Source: Sphingomonas colocasiae (GTDB taxonomy: Bacteria; Pseudomonadota; Alphaproteobacteria; Sphingomonadales; Sphingomonadaceae). From it: DNA of 64,000 bases. This document shows, piece after piece, positions 1 to 9,020 of the stretch. The notes under the pieces were generated by a model, which did no database searches, was not told the DNA's origin, and worked only from the letters and a program-made list of their open reading frames with translations. The first letter of the stretch is position 1. Each line of letters begins with the position of its first letter. The position numbers and the translations under genes were made by a program. The stretch covers positions 248,001 through 312,000 of the forward strand of contig NZ_JAINVV010000009.1 of NCBI RefSeq assembly GCF_019880585.1, in the 5' to 3' direction.

Positions 1-291
1 CATCACCAGCGCGGCGATCCGATCGCGGATCTTCATCGCCGCGAGCGCCGGCGCCGGCAGCGACGACGCCATCGCGACATCGACCGCGCCGAACCAGCCA
101 TCGATCATGTCGACAGCACCGCCGGGAAAGGCGAGCGCCGCGATATCGGGGTCGACGCCCGCTTCCTCGGCGGCACGCGCCAGCGCGGCGGCGCTCCAGC
201 CGTCGAATCCCGCATGAACCGCGATCATCGGCGCCAGCGCGACGCGGATCTCGTCGAGCGTCGGATCGGATGGGAGCGTGGTGGTCATCAT
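1..291 (-). CDS. COQ9 family protein (5' part; runs off the left edge)
   Basis: The minus-strand frame opens at 291 (ATGATG, so 288 is equally possible) and stays open for 97 codons to the window edge; the C-terminal part is missing. It resembles the COQ9 family: a helical N-terminal segment with GFDGWS (28-33), FPGG (55-58), MIDGWF (62-67) and MKIRDRIAAL (86-95), the last being typical of the family. COQ9 proteins bind lipids and assist hydroxylation steps of ubiquinone synthesis at the inner membrane. It is divergent from the membrane-protein gene at 396, with about 100 bp between the starts. The family call is by motif memory only. Confidence 0.72.
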   Translation of the reverse strand, partial: MMTTTLPSDPTLDEIRVALAPMIAVHAGFDGWSAAALARAAEEAGVDPDIAALAFPGGAVDMIDGWFGAVDVAMASSLPAPALAAMKIRDRIAALVM

Positions 292-395
292 TCCCCAATG
301 CGCCCGGCGTCGCGGCACCGCAAGCCCGTGACACCGCGATTCGCGCATGATAGCCTCCGTCACATCAAGGGGCGAAAATAGGGGGACGGTGTCAA

Positions 396-959
396 ATGGC
401 GAAATTCTTCGGAAATCTGAACGCGGTGCTCGCCGTCGGCGTATTGCTCATGCTGGCCGTGCTGTTCGGCGTGCAGGGGATGTTCGACAATAATTTCTTC
501 TGGCGCTTCCTGCACGTGATCTGCGCGATCATGTGGATCGGCCATCTCTATTATTTCAACTTTACCCAGATCCCGACGATGCCGAAGGTGCCGGCGGAGC
601 TGAAACCGGGCGTGTCTAAATATATCGCGCCGGCGGCACTCTTCTGGTTCCGCTGGGGCGCGGCCGCGACGGTGGCCACCGGCCTCGTCGTCGCGATCCA
701 GGCAGGCTATGCGCATCAGGCGTTCACGCTGCAATCGCCGTTCCGCACAATCGGCATCGGCATGTGGCTGGCGCTGATCATGGCCTTCAACGTGTGGTTC
801 GTGATCTGGCCGGCGCAGAAAAAGGCGCTGGGTCTGGTCGAGGCCGACGATGCGACCAAGGCGGCGGCGGCGACGCGCGCGATGATGTTCTCGCGCACCA
901 ACACGCTGCTGTCGATCGCGATGCTCTACTGCATGATCTCGGCCGAATCGGGCTACTGA
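396..959 (+). CDS. PuuD-like (urate oxidase N-terminal domain) membrane protein
   Basis: This 187-residue integral membrane protein has about five hydrophobic segments (near 11-29, 37-56, 80-101, 118-138 and 168-182). The stretch FLHVICAIMWIGHLYYFNF (38-56) resembles the haem-binding helices of the PuuD/urate oxidase N-terminal domain family. Classical PuuD proteins carry a further C-terminal cytochrome c domain to oxidise urate. No CXXCH motif is present here, so this is a short membrane-only member and urate oxidation is not shown. A GGGGGA Shine-Dalgarno about 10 bases upstream supports the start. No purine-catabolism genes are nearby. The substrate is unknown. Confidence 0.6.
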   Translation: MAKFFGNLNAVLAVGVLLMLAVLFGVQGMFDNNFFWRFLHVICAIMWIGHLYYFNFTQIPTMPKVPAELKPGVSKYIAPAALFWFRWGAAATVATGLVVAIQAGYAHQAFTLQSPFRTIGIGMWLALIMAFNVWFVIWPAQKKALGLVEADDATKAAAATRAMMFSRTNTLLSIAMLYCMISAESGY

Positions 960-1024
960 GTTCGGGCTTCTTCGGCCCCCGGATGCCCGGGGCCATTCGA
1001 GCTCGGCCGATAGATATGGGCTCA

Positions 1025-1061
1025 GCCAGGGTGCGGATGCGTCCAACATCCTCACCCTGGC
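1025..1061. repeat. Hairpin repeat, copy 1 (possible terminator)
   Basis: GCCAGGGTG (1025-1033) pairs with CACCCTGGC (1053-1061), and GGATG (1035-1039) pairs with CATCC (1047-1051). It sits two bases past the cupredoxin stop codon and 65 bases after the membrane-protein stop, so it may end transcription from both sides, although there is no T-tract. A closely similar hairpin lies at 47834-47868. A second G+C hairpin (974-994, GGCCCC/GGGGCC) lies just upstream. Confidence 0.55.
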
Positions 1062-1062
1062 G

Positions 1063-1443
1063 TCAGTCGACGCTGATATCGCCCGTCATGCCCAAGCCGC
1101 TGTGCAGCAGATGCGAGCAATGGACATGATAATGGCCTCTGGCGGGCACCAGCGTCACATCGGTGCTGGCCCCCTTGGCCAGTTCCACCTTGCCGCGCTT
1201 GACCACCGCCGCGCTCGCCCGATCGATACGGGCGGCGGCGAAGAATTCGGGCGCGGCGAAATTATGCCCGCCCGAGCCGCGATTGACGAAGTGAAGCGTC
1301 ACCGGCTGCTCGGCCTTCAGATGCAGCGATGCAGGCGTGAAGCTGAAATCGGCGAGAACGATCTCCTGGCCGGCCGGCGACTGGGCGAGAAGCGGTGTGG
1401 GAGCGATGAGGAGGGCGAGGACGAACGTACGAATCGCATGCAT
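1063..1443 (-). CDS. Secreted cupredoxin-domain protein
   Basis: This is a 126-residue protein with an N-terminal signal peptide (hydrophobic 6-20, cleavage probably after LLAQ). The rest is a small beta-sandwich of the cupredoxin type. Candidate type-1 copper ligands are His60 (GGHNF), Cys109 and His114 in HCSHLLH, and Met119, which follows the usual H...C-H-M order. The role is periplasmic electron transfer or copper binding; the redox partner cannot be told from context. The opposite strand is also open but has no family resemblance. It is convergent with the PuuD-like gene. Confidence 0.75.
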   Translation of the reverse strand: MHAIRTFVLALLIAPTPLLAQSPAGQEIVLADFSFTPASLHLKAEQPVTLHFVNRGSGGHNFAAPEFFAAARIDRASAAVVKRGKVELAKGASTDVTLVPARGHYHVHCSHLLHSGLGMTGDISVD

Positions 1444-1503
1444 GGCGGGTCTCCTTGCCCGCGCGATTCAGCGCCCGCACGCCTGTATATGCGCTGAAGC
1501 CAA

Positions 1504-1938
1504 TCAGGCTCGCCCCGGCGCCCAGCCCGACGGCGCGAGATCGAAGCCCGAAAATTCGAAGCCGGGGGTGACGGTGCAGCTCACCAGCGCCCATCCCCGG
1601 TCAGCCTGCGCCGCCTGCCATGCGTGCGCGGGCACGATCGCCTGGGGATGTTCGCCGCCAAGTATGTCGCCGCCCATCGGGATCTCGCGGACAGGCCCGG
1701 CCGCGTCGTCGGCAACCGAGAGGGTCAGCGGACTTCCGGCATGCCATAGCCAGATTTCGGTGGCGTCCACCCGGTGCCAGTGCGAGCGCTGGCCGGCCTC
1801 GAGCAGGAAATGGATCGCCGTGCCTGCCGCGCGAACGCCGGCCGGCGCCGCAGCCCGCCAGGTTTCGCGAAACCAGCCGCCTTCAGGGTGCGGTTCCAGC
1901 GCGAGCCGTTCGATGATCCGGCGGGCAACATCGTCCAT
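1504..1938 (-). CDS. Cupin family protein (DUF985/Cupin_5)
   Basis: The 144-residue protein looks like the DUF985 cupin family in full: N-terminal LALEPHPEGGWFRETW (12-27), a metal-site-like set His43, His53, His55 and Glu61 within HFLLEAGQRSHWHRVDATE, and a C-terminal SCTVTPGFEFSGFDL block. Family members are small single-domain cupins whose substrate is generally unassigned. The start is at 1938 with little room for alternatives. It is transcribed toward the cupredoxin gene, 60 bp away, and could share its transcript. Confidence 0.8.
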   Translation of the reverse strand: MDDVARRIIERLALEPHPEGGWFRETWRAAAPAGVRAAGTAIHFLLEAGQRSHWHRVDATEIWLWHAGSPLTLSVADDAAGPVREIPMGGDILGGEHPQAIVPAHAWQAAQADRGWALVSCTVTPGFEFSGFDLAPSGWAPGRA

Positions 1939-2067
1939 TTAACGATCCTCAGAAAAAAAGAACTACGCCGATTCAACGCGTTGCATTGTTGTATGAGGTT
2001 CATGCAACCGGCGCGATACTCTCCACGTTGTCAACGCGTCATTGATCGAAATCAAAGGGAAATTGTC

Positions 2068-2373
2068 ATGCGTACTCTCATGCTCGCCATTGGTGCCGCC
2101 TCGCTTGCGGTTCCCGCCAGCTTCGTCGTGCCGACCGACGGCGCATCCGCGAAGAAGCGTCATTACAGCTATCGCGAATGGCGTGGTCGCGACGGCCGCA
2201 TGTATTGCCGCAAGTCCAACGGCACGACCGGCCTGATTGTCGGCGGCGTCGGCGGCGCTCTGGTCGGTCGTGCGGTCGATACGCGCGGCGATCGTGCCAC
2301 CGGCACGATCCTGGGCGCGGCCGCGGGCGCTCTGATCGGCAAGGAAATCGACAGCAAGCGCCGTTGCCGCTGA
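2068..2373 (+). CDS. Glycine-zipper 2TM surface protein
   Basis: This is a 101-residue exported protein. The frame is open further upstream, but the start at 2068 is chosen because it gives a signal peptide (MRTLMLAIGA..., cleavage near ASA, residues 26-28) and has a GGGA Shine-Dalgarno 7 bases before it. Residues 56-92 form a glycine-zipper pair (GLIVGGVGGALVGRAV and GTILGAAAGALIGKEI), as in Rickettsia 17-kDa-antigen-like outer-membrane proteins. No lipobox is visible. It is followed by a strong hairpin. The function is probably structural in the envelope. Confidence 0.8.
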   Translation: MRTLMLAIGAASLAVPASFVVPTDGASAKKRHYSYREWRGRDGRMYCRKSNGTTGLIVGGVGGALVGRAVDTRGDRATGTILGAAAGALIGKEIDSKRRCR

Positions 2374-2376
2374 GTT

Positions 2377-2416
2377 GAAACAGGCTGCGCGAAACCTGTA
2401 TCGCGCAGCCTGTTTC
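2377..2416. terminator. 15-bp perfect hairpin after the glycine-zipper gene
   Basis: The left arm 2377-2391 (GAAACAGGCTGCGCG) is perfectly complementary to 2402-2416, with a 10-base loop, starting two bases after the stop codon at 2373. There is no U-tract directly after it, so it may act as an mRNA-stabilising or Rho-assisted terminator hairpin. Confidence 0.6.
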
Positions 2417-2430
2417 AGACATTTGTGATC

Positions 2431-2475
2431 GCATCGTTGTTACGGAAAACCGGTTCCCACTTTTCCGCACGATGC
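2431..2475. repeat. Dispersed imperfect palindrome (GGAAAACCGGTTCC type)
   Basis: The outer arms GCATCGT (2431-2437) and ACGATGC (2469-2475) enclose GGAAAA (2444-2449) and TTTTCC (2461-2466), around an ACCGGTTCCCAC core. From memory, near-identical intergenic elements are scattered through many alphaproteobacterial genomes. No second copy was seen in this window. It lies between two terminator-like hairpins. Confidence 0.5.
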
Positions 2476-2495
2476 TCCCGATCACCATCGCAACG

Positions 2496-2524
2496 AAAAG
2501 GCGCGCTTCGGCGCGCTTTTTTTT
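2496..2524 (+). terminator. Rho-independent terminator
   Basis: GCGCGC (2501-2506), loop TTCG, GCGCGC (2511-2516), extended by AAAA/TTTT pairing and followed by an unbroken run of T to 2524. This is the classic intrinsic terminator form with a UUCG tetraloop on the plus strand. It ends transcription from the glycine-zipper gene before the thioesterase gene at 2621. Confidence 0.8.
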
Positions 2525-2620
2525 GGGGGCCGAGTACCGATCGTCCAGAAATCGGGTGCACGACACCATCGCATGCGTGCAGCAGTTCCATCGCGGCGCC
2601 ATTCGCTCTAACGCGAAGCC

Positions 2621-3382
2621 ATGTCACTGCCTGCCATATTGAGCGCCGCGGCCCGGACGTCCGACGGGCTGTCCTTCGAGATCCCGACACCCTGGCTGCA
2701 GGGCCGCACCAGCTATGGCGGCCTTTCCAGCACGCTCGCCCTGCAAGCGGCACAGCGCCTGGTGCCGGACCTGCCGCCATTGCGCACCGCCCAGGTCTCG
2801 TTCGTCGGGCCATTGGCGGGTGAAGTGACCGCAAAGGCGACATTGTTGCGTCGCGGCCGCACCGCCGCGTTCGTCCGTGCCGATGTGATCAGCGAGGCTG
2901 GGCTAGGGCTGGCCGCGACCTTCGTGTTCACGCACGATCGATCCTCGCATATCGATCATGTCGATCTGCCCGCGCCGGTGGCTCTGCCTGAACAACCGAC
3001 GCCTACTGTCCTTTCGGCGGGCGTCCCCAGTTTCATCGGCAATTTCGACGTCATCGAAGTATCCGGCGCACCGAACGAATGGATGCGCTGGGTGCGGTTG
3101 AAGGATCGGCAAGGGCTGGACGCGATGACCGAGATCGTCGCCGTGGGCGACGCGCTTCCGCCCGCCGCGCTGAGGCTGGCGAAAACATTCGGCCCGCTCA
3201 GTTCGATGACCTGGCTGATCAACCTGCTGACGTCCGAACCGAAGACACGCGACGGCTGGTGGCTCATGCGCTCCACCACCGAATATGCGCGCAACGGCTG
3301 CTCCAGCCAGGGCATGGCGATCTGGAACGCCGATGGCGTGCCGATCGCGAGCGGCATGCAGAGCGTGGCGCTGTTCATGTGA
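2621..3382 (+). CDS. Acyl-CoA thioesterase-family protein (double hotdog)
   Basis: The 253-residue protein has the layout of the acyl-CoA thioesterase family with two hotdog domains. The N-terminal half contains WLQGRTSYGGL (about 25-35) and a helix LALQAAQRLVP, followed by strands LRTAQVSFVGPLAGEVTAKATLLRRGRTAAFVRADV. The C-terminal half repeats the pattern, ending GMAIWNADGVPIASGMQSVALF. Such enzymes hydrolyse acyl-CoA thioesters in the cytoplasm. The chain-length preference is unknown. It is a stand-alone gene between a terminator and the convergent hutC. Confidence 0.75.
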   Translation: MSLPAILSAAARTSDGLSFEIPTPWLQGRTSYGGLSSTLALQAAQRLVPDLPPLRTAQVSFVGPLAGEVTAKATLLRRGRTAAFVRADVISEAGLGLAATFVFTHDRSSHIDHVDLPAPVALPEQPTPTVLSAGVPSFIGNFDVIEVSGAPNEWMRWVRLKDRQGLDAMTEIVAVGDALPPAALRLAKTFGPLSSMTWLINLLTSEPKTRDGWWLMRSTTEYARNGCSSQGMAIWNADGVPIASGMQSVALFM

Positions 3383-3418
3383 CGCGCCATGCCGCCGGGC
3401 GTGGCAGTCGCACCTGGA

Positions 3419-4111
3419 TCAGCGGCTCTGCGGCGTGAATTCAGCGACCAGATCGTAGCGGTCGCCAGGGAAGGTCTGGCGCACCCAGGTGATCGCGGCG
3501 CCCATCCGCCACGTCCAGCGCTCGAGCTGGAGACATGCGGTGCCCGGCGCGATGCCGAGCAGTTCGGCGATGTGCGGTTCGGCGGGGACGGCCGCGATGC
3601 GATGGCGCGCGTCGCTCCACGCGACATGATCGAGCAGCCACGATCCCGGGGCGATCGCGGAGAAATCGACGTCGCGCGCATCAGGCACCGCCGCCAATGC
3701 GATCAGGCGCGATTCATGGCCGAACGGTTCCCCGGCGGCGTGATGCACGCCTTCGAGTGCGATCACCTCGCCGGCGCTGTCGAGCGGATCGGCAGCCTGA
3801 CGCTTGCGAACGCGGCGGCCCGCCAGCGCGAAGCGATAGGCGTCGCCACGCGCCGCGATCACCTGGCCGATATCGGGCACGTCGAGCACGGGCGACTGGA
3901 TATGCGGATGCGCGACGAAGGATCCGGCGCGGCGGCGGCGCTCGATCAGGCCGGCGCGGCTGAGCGCGGTCAACGCCTTGCTGACGGTCGCGCGCGCGCA
4001 GCCGTAATCGGCGACCAGCTCGTGCTCGAAAGGAATGCGATCGCCCGGCTTCAATTCGCCCGATCGGATCCTGTCCTCGATATCGCTCCTGATCCGCTGG
4101 TCCAGCGTCAC
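3419..4111 (-). CDS. hutC: Histidine utilisation repressor HutC (GntR family)
   Basis: This is a 230-residue GntR/HutC-family regulator: winged helix at about 3-67 (IRSGELKPGDRIPFEHELVADYGCARATVSKAL...), then a UTRA effector domain to the C-terminus. The start is a GTG at 4111, which overlaps the hutF stop in a GTGA junction. Longer frames start inside hutF and lack family sequence. HutC represses hut genes and is released by urocanate in the characterised systems. Being the distal gene of hutFC, it is likely autoregulated through the palindrome at 5460-5479. The tight overlap implies translational coupling to hutF. Confidence 0.9.
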   Translation of the reverse strand: MTLDQRIRSDIEDRIRSGELKPGDRIPFEHELVADYGCARATVSKALTALSRAGLIERRRRAGSFVAHPHIQSPVLDVPDIGQVIAARGDAYRFALAGRRVRKRQAADPLDSAGEVIALEGVHHAAGEPFGHESRLIALAAVPDARDVDFSAIAPGSWLLDHVAWSDARHRIAAVPAEPHIAELLGIAPGTACLQLERWTWRMGAAITWVRQTFPGDRYDLVAEFTPQSR

Positions 4112-5457
4112 GACAATATCCGCGCCAGGGTCTTGCGGTAGCGCGCCGCGATCGCGCCGGAGGCGACATGCCGGCCACCGACGACCTGCCGGCGCCCCGC
4201 ACGCCAGACGCAATCGATCGCGCCGGCGCGCCCGGAGAAGATCCAGCTATCGAGCAGCGCGTCGCCCTTGCGATCGGCCAGCGAGACATGGCTGGTCGAC
4301 AGCGAGACGATATCGGCGGATGCGCCGGGGCGGATGCCGCCGACGACGCCGAGCGCCCTGGCGCCGCCCTCCAAAGCGGAATCGAACAGACGCCGGCCGG
4401 TCGAACGCCGTTCCTCGGCCAGCATGTTGCGGCCGCGATGGGCAAGGCGCTGGCTATATTCGATCGCGCGCAGTTCGTCTGCGGCGCCGATCAGGATGTT
4501 CGAATCGGTGCCCGTCCCGATCCGCCCGCCCGCCGCCAGATAACGCATCGCCGGGAAGATGCCGTCGCCCAGATTGGCCTCCGTCACCGGGCAGAGCCCC
4601 GCCACCGCGCCGCTCGCCGCAAGGCCGTCGGTCTCGGCATCGGTCAGATGCGTGGCATGGACCAGGCACCAGCGCGAATCGACATCGGCATTGGCGAGCA
4701 GCCATTCGACCGGACGCGCGCCGGAAAAGGCGATGCTCGCCTCCACCTCGCCCGTCTGTTCGGCGGCATGGATATGGACGGGGCCGGCAGGGGACATGGC
4801 GAGCAACGCCGCCAGTTCCTCGCCGGTCACGGCGCGCAGGCTGTGCGGCGCGATCCCGCACAGCGCATCGCCGCCGAGCAGCTTCGCCGATGCGTCGAGC
4901 AAGGCGGCGAAACCGTCGAGATCGCTCAGGAAGCGTCTTTGGCCCGGCTTTGGCGGCAGGCCGCCGAAATCGCTGTGCGCGTAGAAGACGGGCAGCAAGG
5001 TCAGTCCGATCCCCGTCGCATCCGACGCGGCGACGATGCGCGCCGCCATCTCGGCGGGATCGGCATAACGCGCGCCGTCGGGATCATTGTGGAGATAATG
5101 GAACTCACCGACACGCGTATATCCGCCCTCCAGCATCTCCGCAAAGGCCAGCGCGGTGATCGCCTCGACATCGTCGGGCGCAAGCCGGTCTAGGAAGCGG
5201 TACATCACTTCGCGCCAGCTCCAGAAATTGTCGTCGGCGCGGCCCGTGCCGCGATGTTCGGACAGGCCCGCCATGCCGCGCTGAAAGCCGTGGCTGTGGA
5301 CGTTGCACAGCCCCGGAATGCCGATCGCATGACGCTCGTCGCTGGGCTTGGGATCGGCCTGGGCGACGGTGGCGATCACCCCGCCCGCCATGGTGACGCG
5401 GACGCGCTCCATCCAGCCGGTGGGAAGCAGGGCGGTTTCGAACCAGAGTGTCTTCAT
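4108..5457 (-). CDS. hutF: Formimidoylglutamate deiminase
   Basis: This 449-residue amidohydrolase matches the usual HutF size. It converts N-formimidoyl-L-glutamate to N-formyl-L-glutamate plus ammonia. Metal ligands visible: HSH (54-56), HIH (228-230), His267/His270 in HATH and Asp318 in GTDSN. The start at 5457 (MKTLWFETALL) is the family-typical N-terminus; an upstream extension would run through the operator. Together with HutG it shows that this organism uses the five-step route via formylglutamate, not the one-step HutE formiminoglutamase. It is first gene of the hutF-hutC arm, divergent from hutI. Confidence 0.95.
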   Translation of the reverse strand: MKTLWFETALLPTGWMERVRVTMAGGVIATVAQADPKPSDERHAIGIPGLCNVHSHGFQRGMAGLSEHRGTGRADDNFWSWREVMYRFLDRLAPDDVEAITALAFAEMLEGGYTRVGEFHYLHNDPDGARYADPAEMAARIVAASDATGIGLTLLPVFYAHSDFGGLPPKPGQRRFLSDLDGFAALLDASAKLLGGDALCGIAPHSLRAVTGEELAALLAMSPAGPVHIHAAEQTGEVEASIAFSGARPVEWLLANADVDSRWCLVHATHLTDAETDGLAASGAVAGLCPVTEANLGDGIFPAMRYLAAGGRIGTGTDSNILIGAADELRAIEYSQRLAHRGRNMLAEERRSTGRRLFDSALEGGARALGVVGGIRPGASADIVSLSTSHVSLADRKGDALLDSWIFSGRAGAIDCVWRAGRRQVVGGRHVASGAIAARYRKTLARILS

Positions 5458-5459
5458 AC

Positions 5460-5479
5460 GAATATGACTAGACATATTC
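5460..5479. promoter_or_regulatory. Putative HutC operator (20-bp near-perfect palindrome)
   Basis: GAATATGACTAGACATATTC is symmetric at 18 of 20 positions, with perfect 7-bp arms (5460-5466 and 5473-5479) and a central CTAG. It lies in the 46-bp gap between the divergent starts of hutF (5457) and hutI (5504), and GntR/HutC regulators bind such dyads. The placement would repress both arms. The regulator assignment is inferred from position. Confidence 0.75.
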
Positions 5480-5503
5480 ATCGGATTGATCAAGTTTAAG
5501 CGC

Positions 5504-6712
5504 ATGGTGATTCAAGCGGACCGTGTCTGGACCAATGCCCGGCTGGCGACGATGGTGGCGTCGGAGGCCGGCGGCGCGCTGGGCGTCGTCGAAACCGGCA
5601 TGATCGCATGCCGCGACGGGCGCATCGTCCATGCCGGCCCGGCGATGGCGATCGAAGCGGCGGAAGCGATCGATTGCGCCGGCCGCTGGGTCACGCCGGG
5701 CCTGATCGATTGCCACACCCATCTCGTCCATGGCGGCGATCGCGCGCACGAGTTCGAACTTCGGCTGGCCGGCGCGTCCTATGAGGAGATCGCGCGCAGC
5801 GGCGGCGGCATCGTCTCGACCATGGCGGCGACGCGTGCCGCCGGGCGCGACGGGCTGGTCGCGCAGGCGCTGCCGCGGCTCGATGCGCTGATCGCCGAAG
5901 GGCTGACCACCATCGAGATCAAATCGGGTTACGGCCTGTCGCTCGACGCCGAACTCGACATGCTCCACGCCGCCCGCGCATTGGGCCGGGAACGCGACGT
6001 GCGCGTCGTCACCAGCTTCCTGGGCGCCCACGCCCTGCCCCCCGAATTCGCGGGCGACGCCGATGGCTATATCGATCATATCGCCGACGAGATGATCCCC
6101 GCCATCGCGGCGCAGGGCCTGGCCGACGCGGTCGACGGCTTTTGCGAGACGATCGGCTTCACGCCCGCACAGATCGGCCGCGTATTCGAAGCGGCGCGCG
6201 ATCACGACCTGCCGGTCAAGCTGCATGCCGAGCAATTGTCGAACAGCCATGGCGCGGCGCTGGCGGCGGAATATGGCGCGCTTTCCGCCGATCATCTCGA
6301 ACATCTCGACGAAGCGGGCATCACCGCGATGGCACGGGCCGGCACGGTCGCGGTGCTGCTGCCCGGCGCCTATTATTTCACGCGCGAGACGCGCCTGCCC
6401 CCGATCGCCGCCCTGCGCGCGGCGGGCGTGCCGATGGCGATCGCGACAGATTGCAATCCCGGCACCTCGCCGATGACCTCGCTGCTGCTGGCGATGAACA
6501 TGGCGGCGACACTGTTCCGCCTGACCGTGGACGAATGCCTGGCCGGCGTCACCCGCGAAGCCGCGCGCGCGCTGGGGCTGCAGGCGGAGATCGGCACACT
6601 CGAGCCCGGCAAGTCCTGCGATCTGGCGATCTGGGACATCGGGCGCCCGGCGGAGCTTGTCTACCGCATGGGCGCCAACCCCCTTCATGACCGTGTGAGA
6701 AAAGGCGAATGA
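5504..6712 (+). CDS. hutI: Imidazolonepropionase
   Basis: This 402-residue amidohydrolase hydrolyses 4-imidazolone-5-propanoate to N-formimidoylglutamate. Visible family features: the metal pair HTH at 71-73 in [29 protein letters not shown] (138-154), [10 protein letters not shown] (241-250) and [10 protein letters not shown] with Asp316. The start at 5504 (MVIQADRVW) is preferred over an in-frame TTG at 5486; neither has a strong Shine-Dalgarno. It is the first gene of hutIHGU and its TGA overlaps the hutH ATG. Confidence 0.95.
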   Translation: MVIQADRVWTNARLATMVASEAGGALGVVETGMIACRDGRIVHAGPAMAIEAAEAIDCAGRWVTPGLIDCHTHLVHGGDRAHEFELRLAGASYEEIARSGGGIVSTMAATRAAGRDGLVAQALPRLDALIAEGLTTIEIKSGYGLSLDAELDMLHAARALGRERDVRVVTSFLGAHALPPEFAGDADGYIDHIADEMIPAIAAQGLADAVDGFCETIGFTPAQIGRVFEAARDHDLPVKLHAEQLSNSHGAALAAEYGALSADHLEHLDEAGITAMARAGTVAVLLPGAYYFTRETRLPPIAALRAAGVPMAIATDCNPGTSPMTSLLLAMNMAATLFRLTVDECLAGVTREAARALGLQAEIGTLEPGKSCDLAIWDIGRPAELVYRMGANPLHDRVRKGE

Positions 6713-8220
6713 TGCTGACCCTTGTTCCTGGCCAGGTGCCGCTTTCCGACTGGCGCGCCATTTATCGCGGCGCGGCGCTGTCGATCGATGCGGGCGCCCA
6801 TGAAGCGATCGCGGCGAGCGCCGCCGCGGTCGAGCGCATCCTGGCGCGGCACGAGCCCGTCTATGGCATCAACACCGGCTTCGGAAAGCTCGCCAGCGTC
6901 AAGATCGGCGACGCCGATCTCGAAACGCTCCAGCGCAACATCGTGCTCAGCCATGCCGCCGGTGTGGGCGCGCCGATGCCGAAGCCCGTCGCGCGGCTGA
7001 TGATGGCGCTGAAGCTCGCGAGCCTGGCGCAGGGTGCATCGGGCGTGCGGCCGGCGACGATCGCCCTCCTCGAAGCGATGCTGGCGAAGGATCTGGTGCC
7101 CGTCATCCCGGCCCAGGGATCGGTGGGCGCATCGGGCGACCTCGCACCTCTCGCGCATCTGGCGGCGGCGATGATCGGCGTGGGAGAGATCGACGGCAAA
7201 CCCGCCGCGCAGGCGCTGGCCGATGCCGGGCTGAGGCCGCTGGTGCTCGGCCCCAAGGAAGGGCTGGCGCTGCTCAACGGCACGCAATTCTCGTGCGCCT
7301 ATGCGCTGGCGGGGCTGTTCGAGGCCGAACGCCTGTTCCAGACCGCGTTGGTGACCGGCGCGCTGTCGACGGAAGCCGCAAAGGGATCGGACACGCCGTT
7401 CGATCCGCGCATCCATGCGGTGCGCCGCCATCGCGGCCAGATCGAGACGGCGGCGGCGCTGCGCACACTGATGGCGGGCTCCGCGATCCGCGCCAGCCAT
7501 GCCGAAGGCGACGAGCGCGTTCAGGACCCCTATTGCCTGCGCTGCCAGCCCCAGGTGATGGGCGCGGTGCTCGACCTGCTGCGCCAGGCGGCGGCGACGC
7601 TGGGCACCGAAGCCAACGGCGTTTCGGACAATCCGCTGATCTTCACCGAGAATGACGAGGCACTCTCGGGCGGCAATTTCCATGCCGAGCCCGTGGCGTT
7701 CGCCGCCGACATGATCGCGCTTGCGCTGTGCGAGATCGGATCGATCGCCGAGCGGCGGATCGCGATGCTCGTCGATCCGGCATTGTCGGGCCTGCCCGCT
7801 TTCCTCACCCCGCGCCCCGGCCTCAATTCGGGCTTCATGATCCCGCAGGTGACGGCGGCCGCGCTCGTTTCGGAAAACAAGCAGCGCGCCTATCCGGCCA
7901 GCGTCGATTCGATCCCGACCTCCGCCAATCAGGAAGATCATGTCTCGATGGCCGCGCATGGCGGCCGCCGCCTGATGGGAATGGCGGAGAATCTCGCGAA
8001 CATCCTGGGCATCGAATATCTGGCGGCGGCACAGGGCTGCGACTTCCATGCGCCGCTGGCATCGAGCAGCACGCTCGAATCGGCGCGGGCCCTGCTGCGC
8101 GCGGACGTACCGACGCTCGACGAGGATCGGCATTTCCACCCGGACATGACCGCCGCGACCATGCTTGTGACACATGGCGAGGTCGCGGCGCTGGCCGCGT
8201 TGCCGACGCTCTGCGCATGA
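6709..8220 (+). CDS. hutH: Histidine ammonia-lyase
   Basis: The 503-residue enzyme deaminates L-histidine to trans-urocanate. The MIO-forming Ala-Ser-Gly triad is at 141-143 ([14 protein letters not shown]), and the active-site loop YGINTGFG is at 52-59. Later family blocks include [11 protein letters not shown] and SADQED-like [10 protein letters not shown]. The length is normal for the family. The start ATGATG at 6709 overlaps the hutI stop by 4 nt; the second ATG (6712) is also usable. The product urocanate is the usual inducer of HutC-controlled genes. Confidence 0.96.
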   Translation: MMLTLVPGQVPLSDWRAIYRGAALSIDAGAHEAIAASAAAVERILARHEPVYGINTGFGKLASVKIGDADLETLQRNIVLSHAAGVGAPMPKPVARLMMALKLASLAQGASGVRPATIALLEAMLAKDLVPVIPAQGSVGASGDLAPLAHLAAAMIGVGEIDGKPAAQALADAGLRPLVLGPKEGLALLNGTQFSCAYALAGLFEAERLFQTALVTGALSTEAAKGSDTPFDPRIHAVRRHRGQIETAAALRTLMAGSAIRASHAEGDERVQDPYCLRCQPQVMGAVLDLLRQAAATLGTEANGVSDNPLIFTENDEALSGGNFHAEPVAFAADMIALALCEIGSIAERRIAMLVDPALSGLPAFLTPRPGLNSGFMIPQVTAAALVSENKQRAYPASVDSIPTSANQEDHVSMAAHGGRRLMGMAENLANILGIEYLAAAQGCDFHAPLASSSTLESARALLRADVPTLDEDRHFHPDMTAATMLVTHGEVAALAALPTLCA

Positions 8221-9020
8221 CCGACTGGCTCACCGTCGATCGCGGCAGCGCGCCGCTGATCGTCAGCATGCCGCATATCGGCACCTGGATTCCGGATGAG
8301 ATCGCGACCGACCTTGCTTCGGCCGAACGCGCGCTGCGCGATGCCGACTTCCATATCGATCGGCTCTACGGCTTCGCGACATCACTCGGTGCGACGGTGG
8401 TGCGCACATCGGTCTCGCGCACCGTGATCGACGTCAATCGCGATCCTTCGGGTGCGTCGCTCTATCCGGGCCAGGCGACGACAGCGCTCTGCCCGGTCGA
8501 GACGTTCGACGGCGAACCGCTCTACCGCGATGGCGAAGCGCCCGACGATGCCGAGATCGCGCGCCGCCGCGCCGCCTATTTCGATCCCTATCACGCCGCG
8601 CTCGCCGCCGAGATCGATCGCCTGCGCGGCCTGCATCCACGCATCGTCCTGTACGACGCGCATTCGATCCGCAGCCATGTGCCGCGCCTGTTCGAGGGCG
8701 AGCTGCCCCAGTTCAATATCGGCACCGATGGCGGCGCGACCTGCGATAGCGCGCTCTCGGCGGCGGTCGAAACGGCGTGCGACGCGAGCGGGCTCAGCCG
8801 CGTCACCAACGGGCGTTTTCGCGGCGGCTGGATCACACGCCATTATGGCGATCCGGCGCGCGGTATCCACGCGATCCAGATGGAACTCGCGATGCGCGGC
8901 TATCTCGACGAGCGTGGGGCTTGGCCGCCGCTCTGGAACGAGAGCGCCGCCGAGCCGCTGCAAGCGACGCTTCGCCATATCATCAATTCATGCCTCGACT
9001 TTGCCAGGGAAGACCAATGA
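8217..9020 (+). CDS. hutG: N-formylglutamate deformylase
   Basis: This 267-residue protein is of the N-formylglutamate amidohydrolase (FGase) family, not the ureohydrolase-type formiminoglutamase that is also called HutG in some bacteria. It splits N-formyl-L-glutamate into glutamate and formate. Features: [11 protein letters not shown] near the N-terminus, [30 protein letters not shown], and [11 protein letters not shown] with [13 protein letters not shown] near the C-terminus. The start is placed at the ATGA overlap with hutH (8217); the frame extends upstream only as a shadow of hutH. Confidence 0.94.
   Translation: MTDWLTVDRGSAPLIVSMPHIGTWIPDEIATDLASAERALRDADFHIDRLYGFATSLGATVVRTSVSRTVIDVNRDPSGASLYPGQATTALCPVETFDGEPLYRDGEAPDDAEIARRRAAYFDPYHAALAAEIDRLRGLHPRIVLYDAHSIRSHVPRLFEGELPQFNIGTDGGATCDSALSAAVETACDASGLSRVTNGRFRGGWITRHYGDPARGIHAIQMELAMRGYLDERGAWPPLWNESAAEPLQATLRHIINSCLDFAREDQ

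Noticed and set aside
5468-8175. Long minus-strand frames opposite hutI and hutH
   Set aside because: Low-complexity Arg/Gln/His/Asp translations typical of antisense frames; the plus-strand hut enzymes carry all catalytic motifs.
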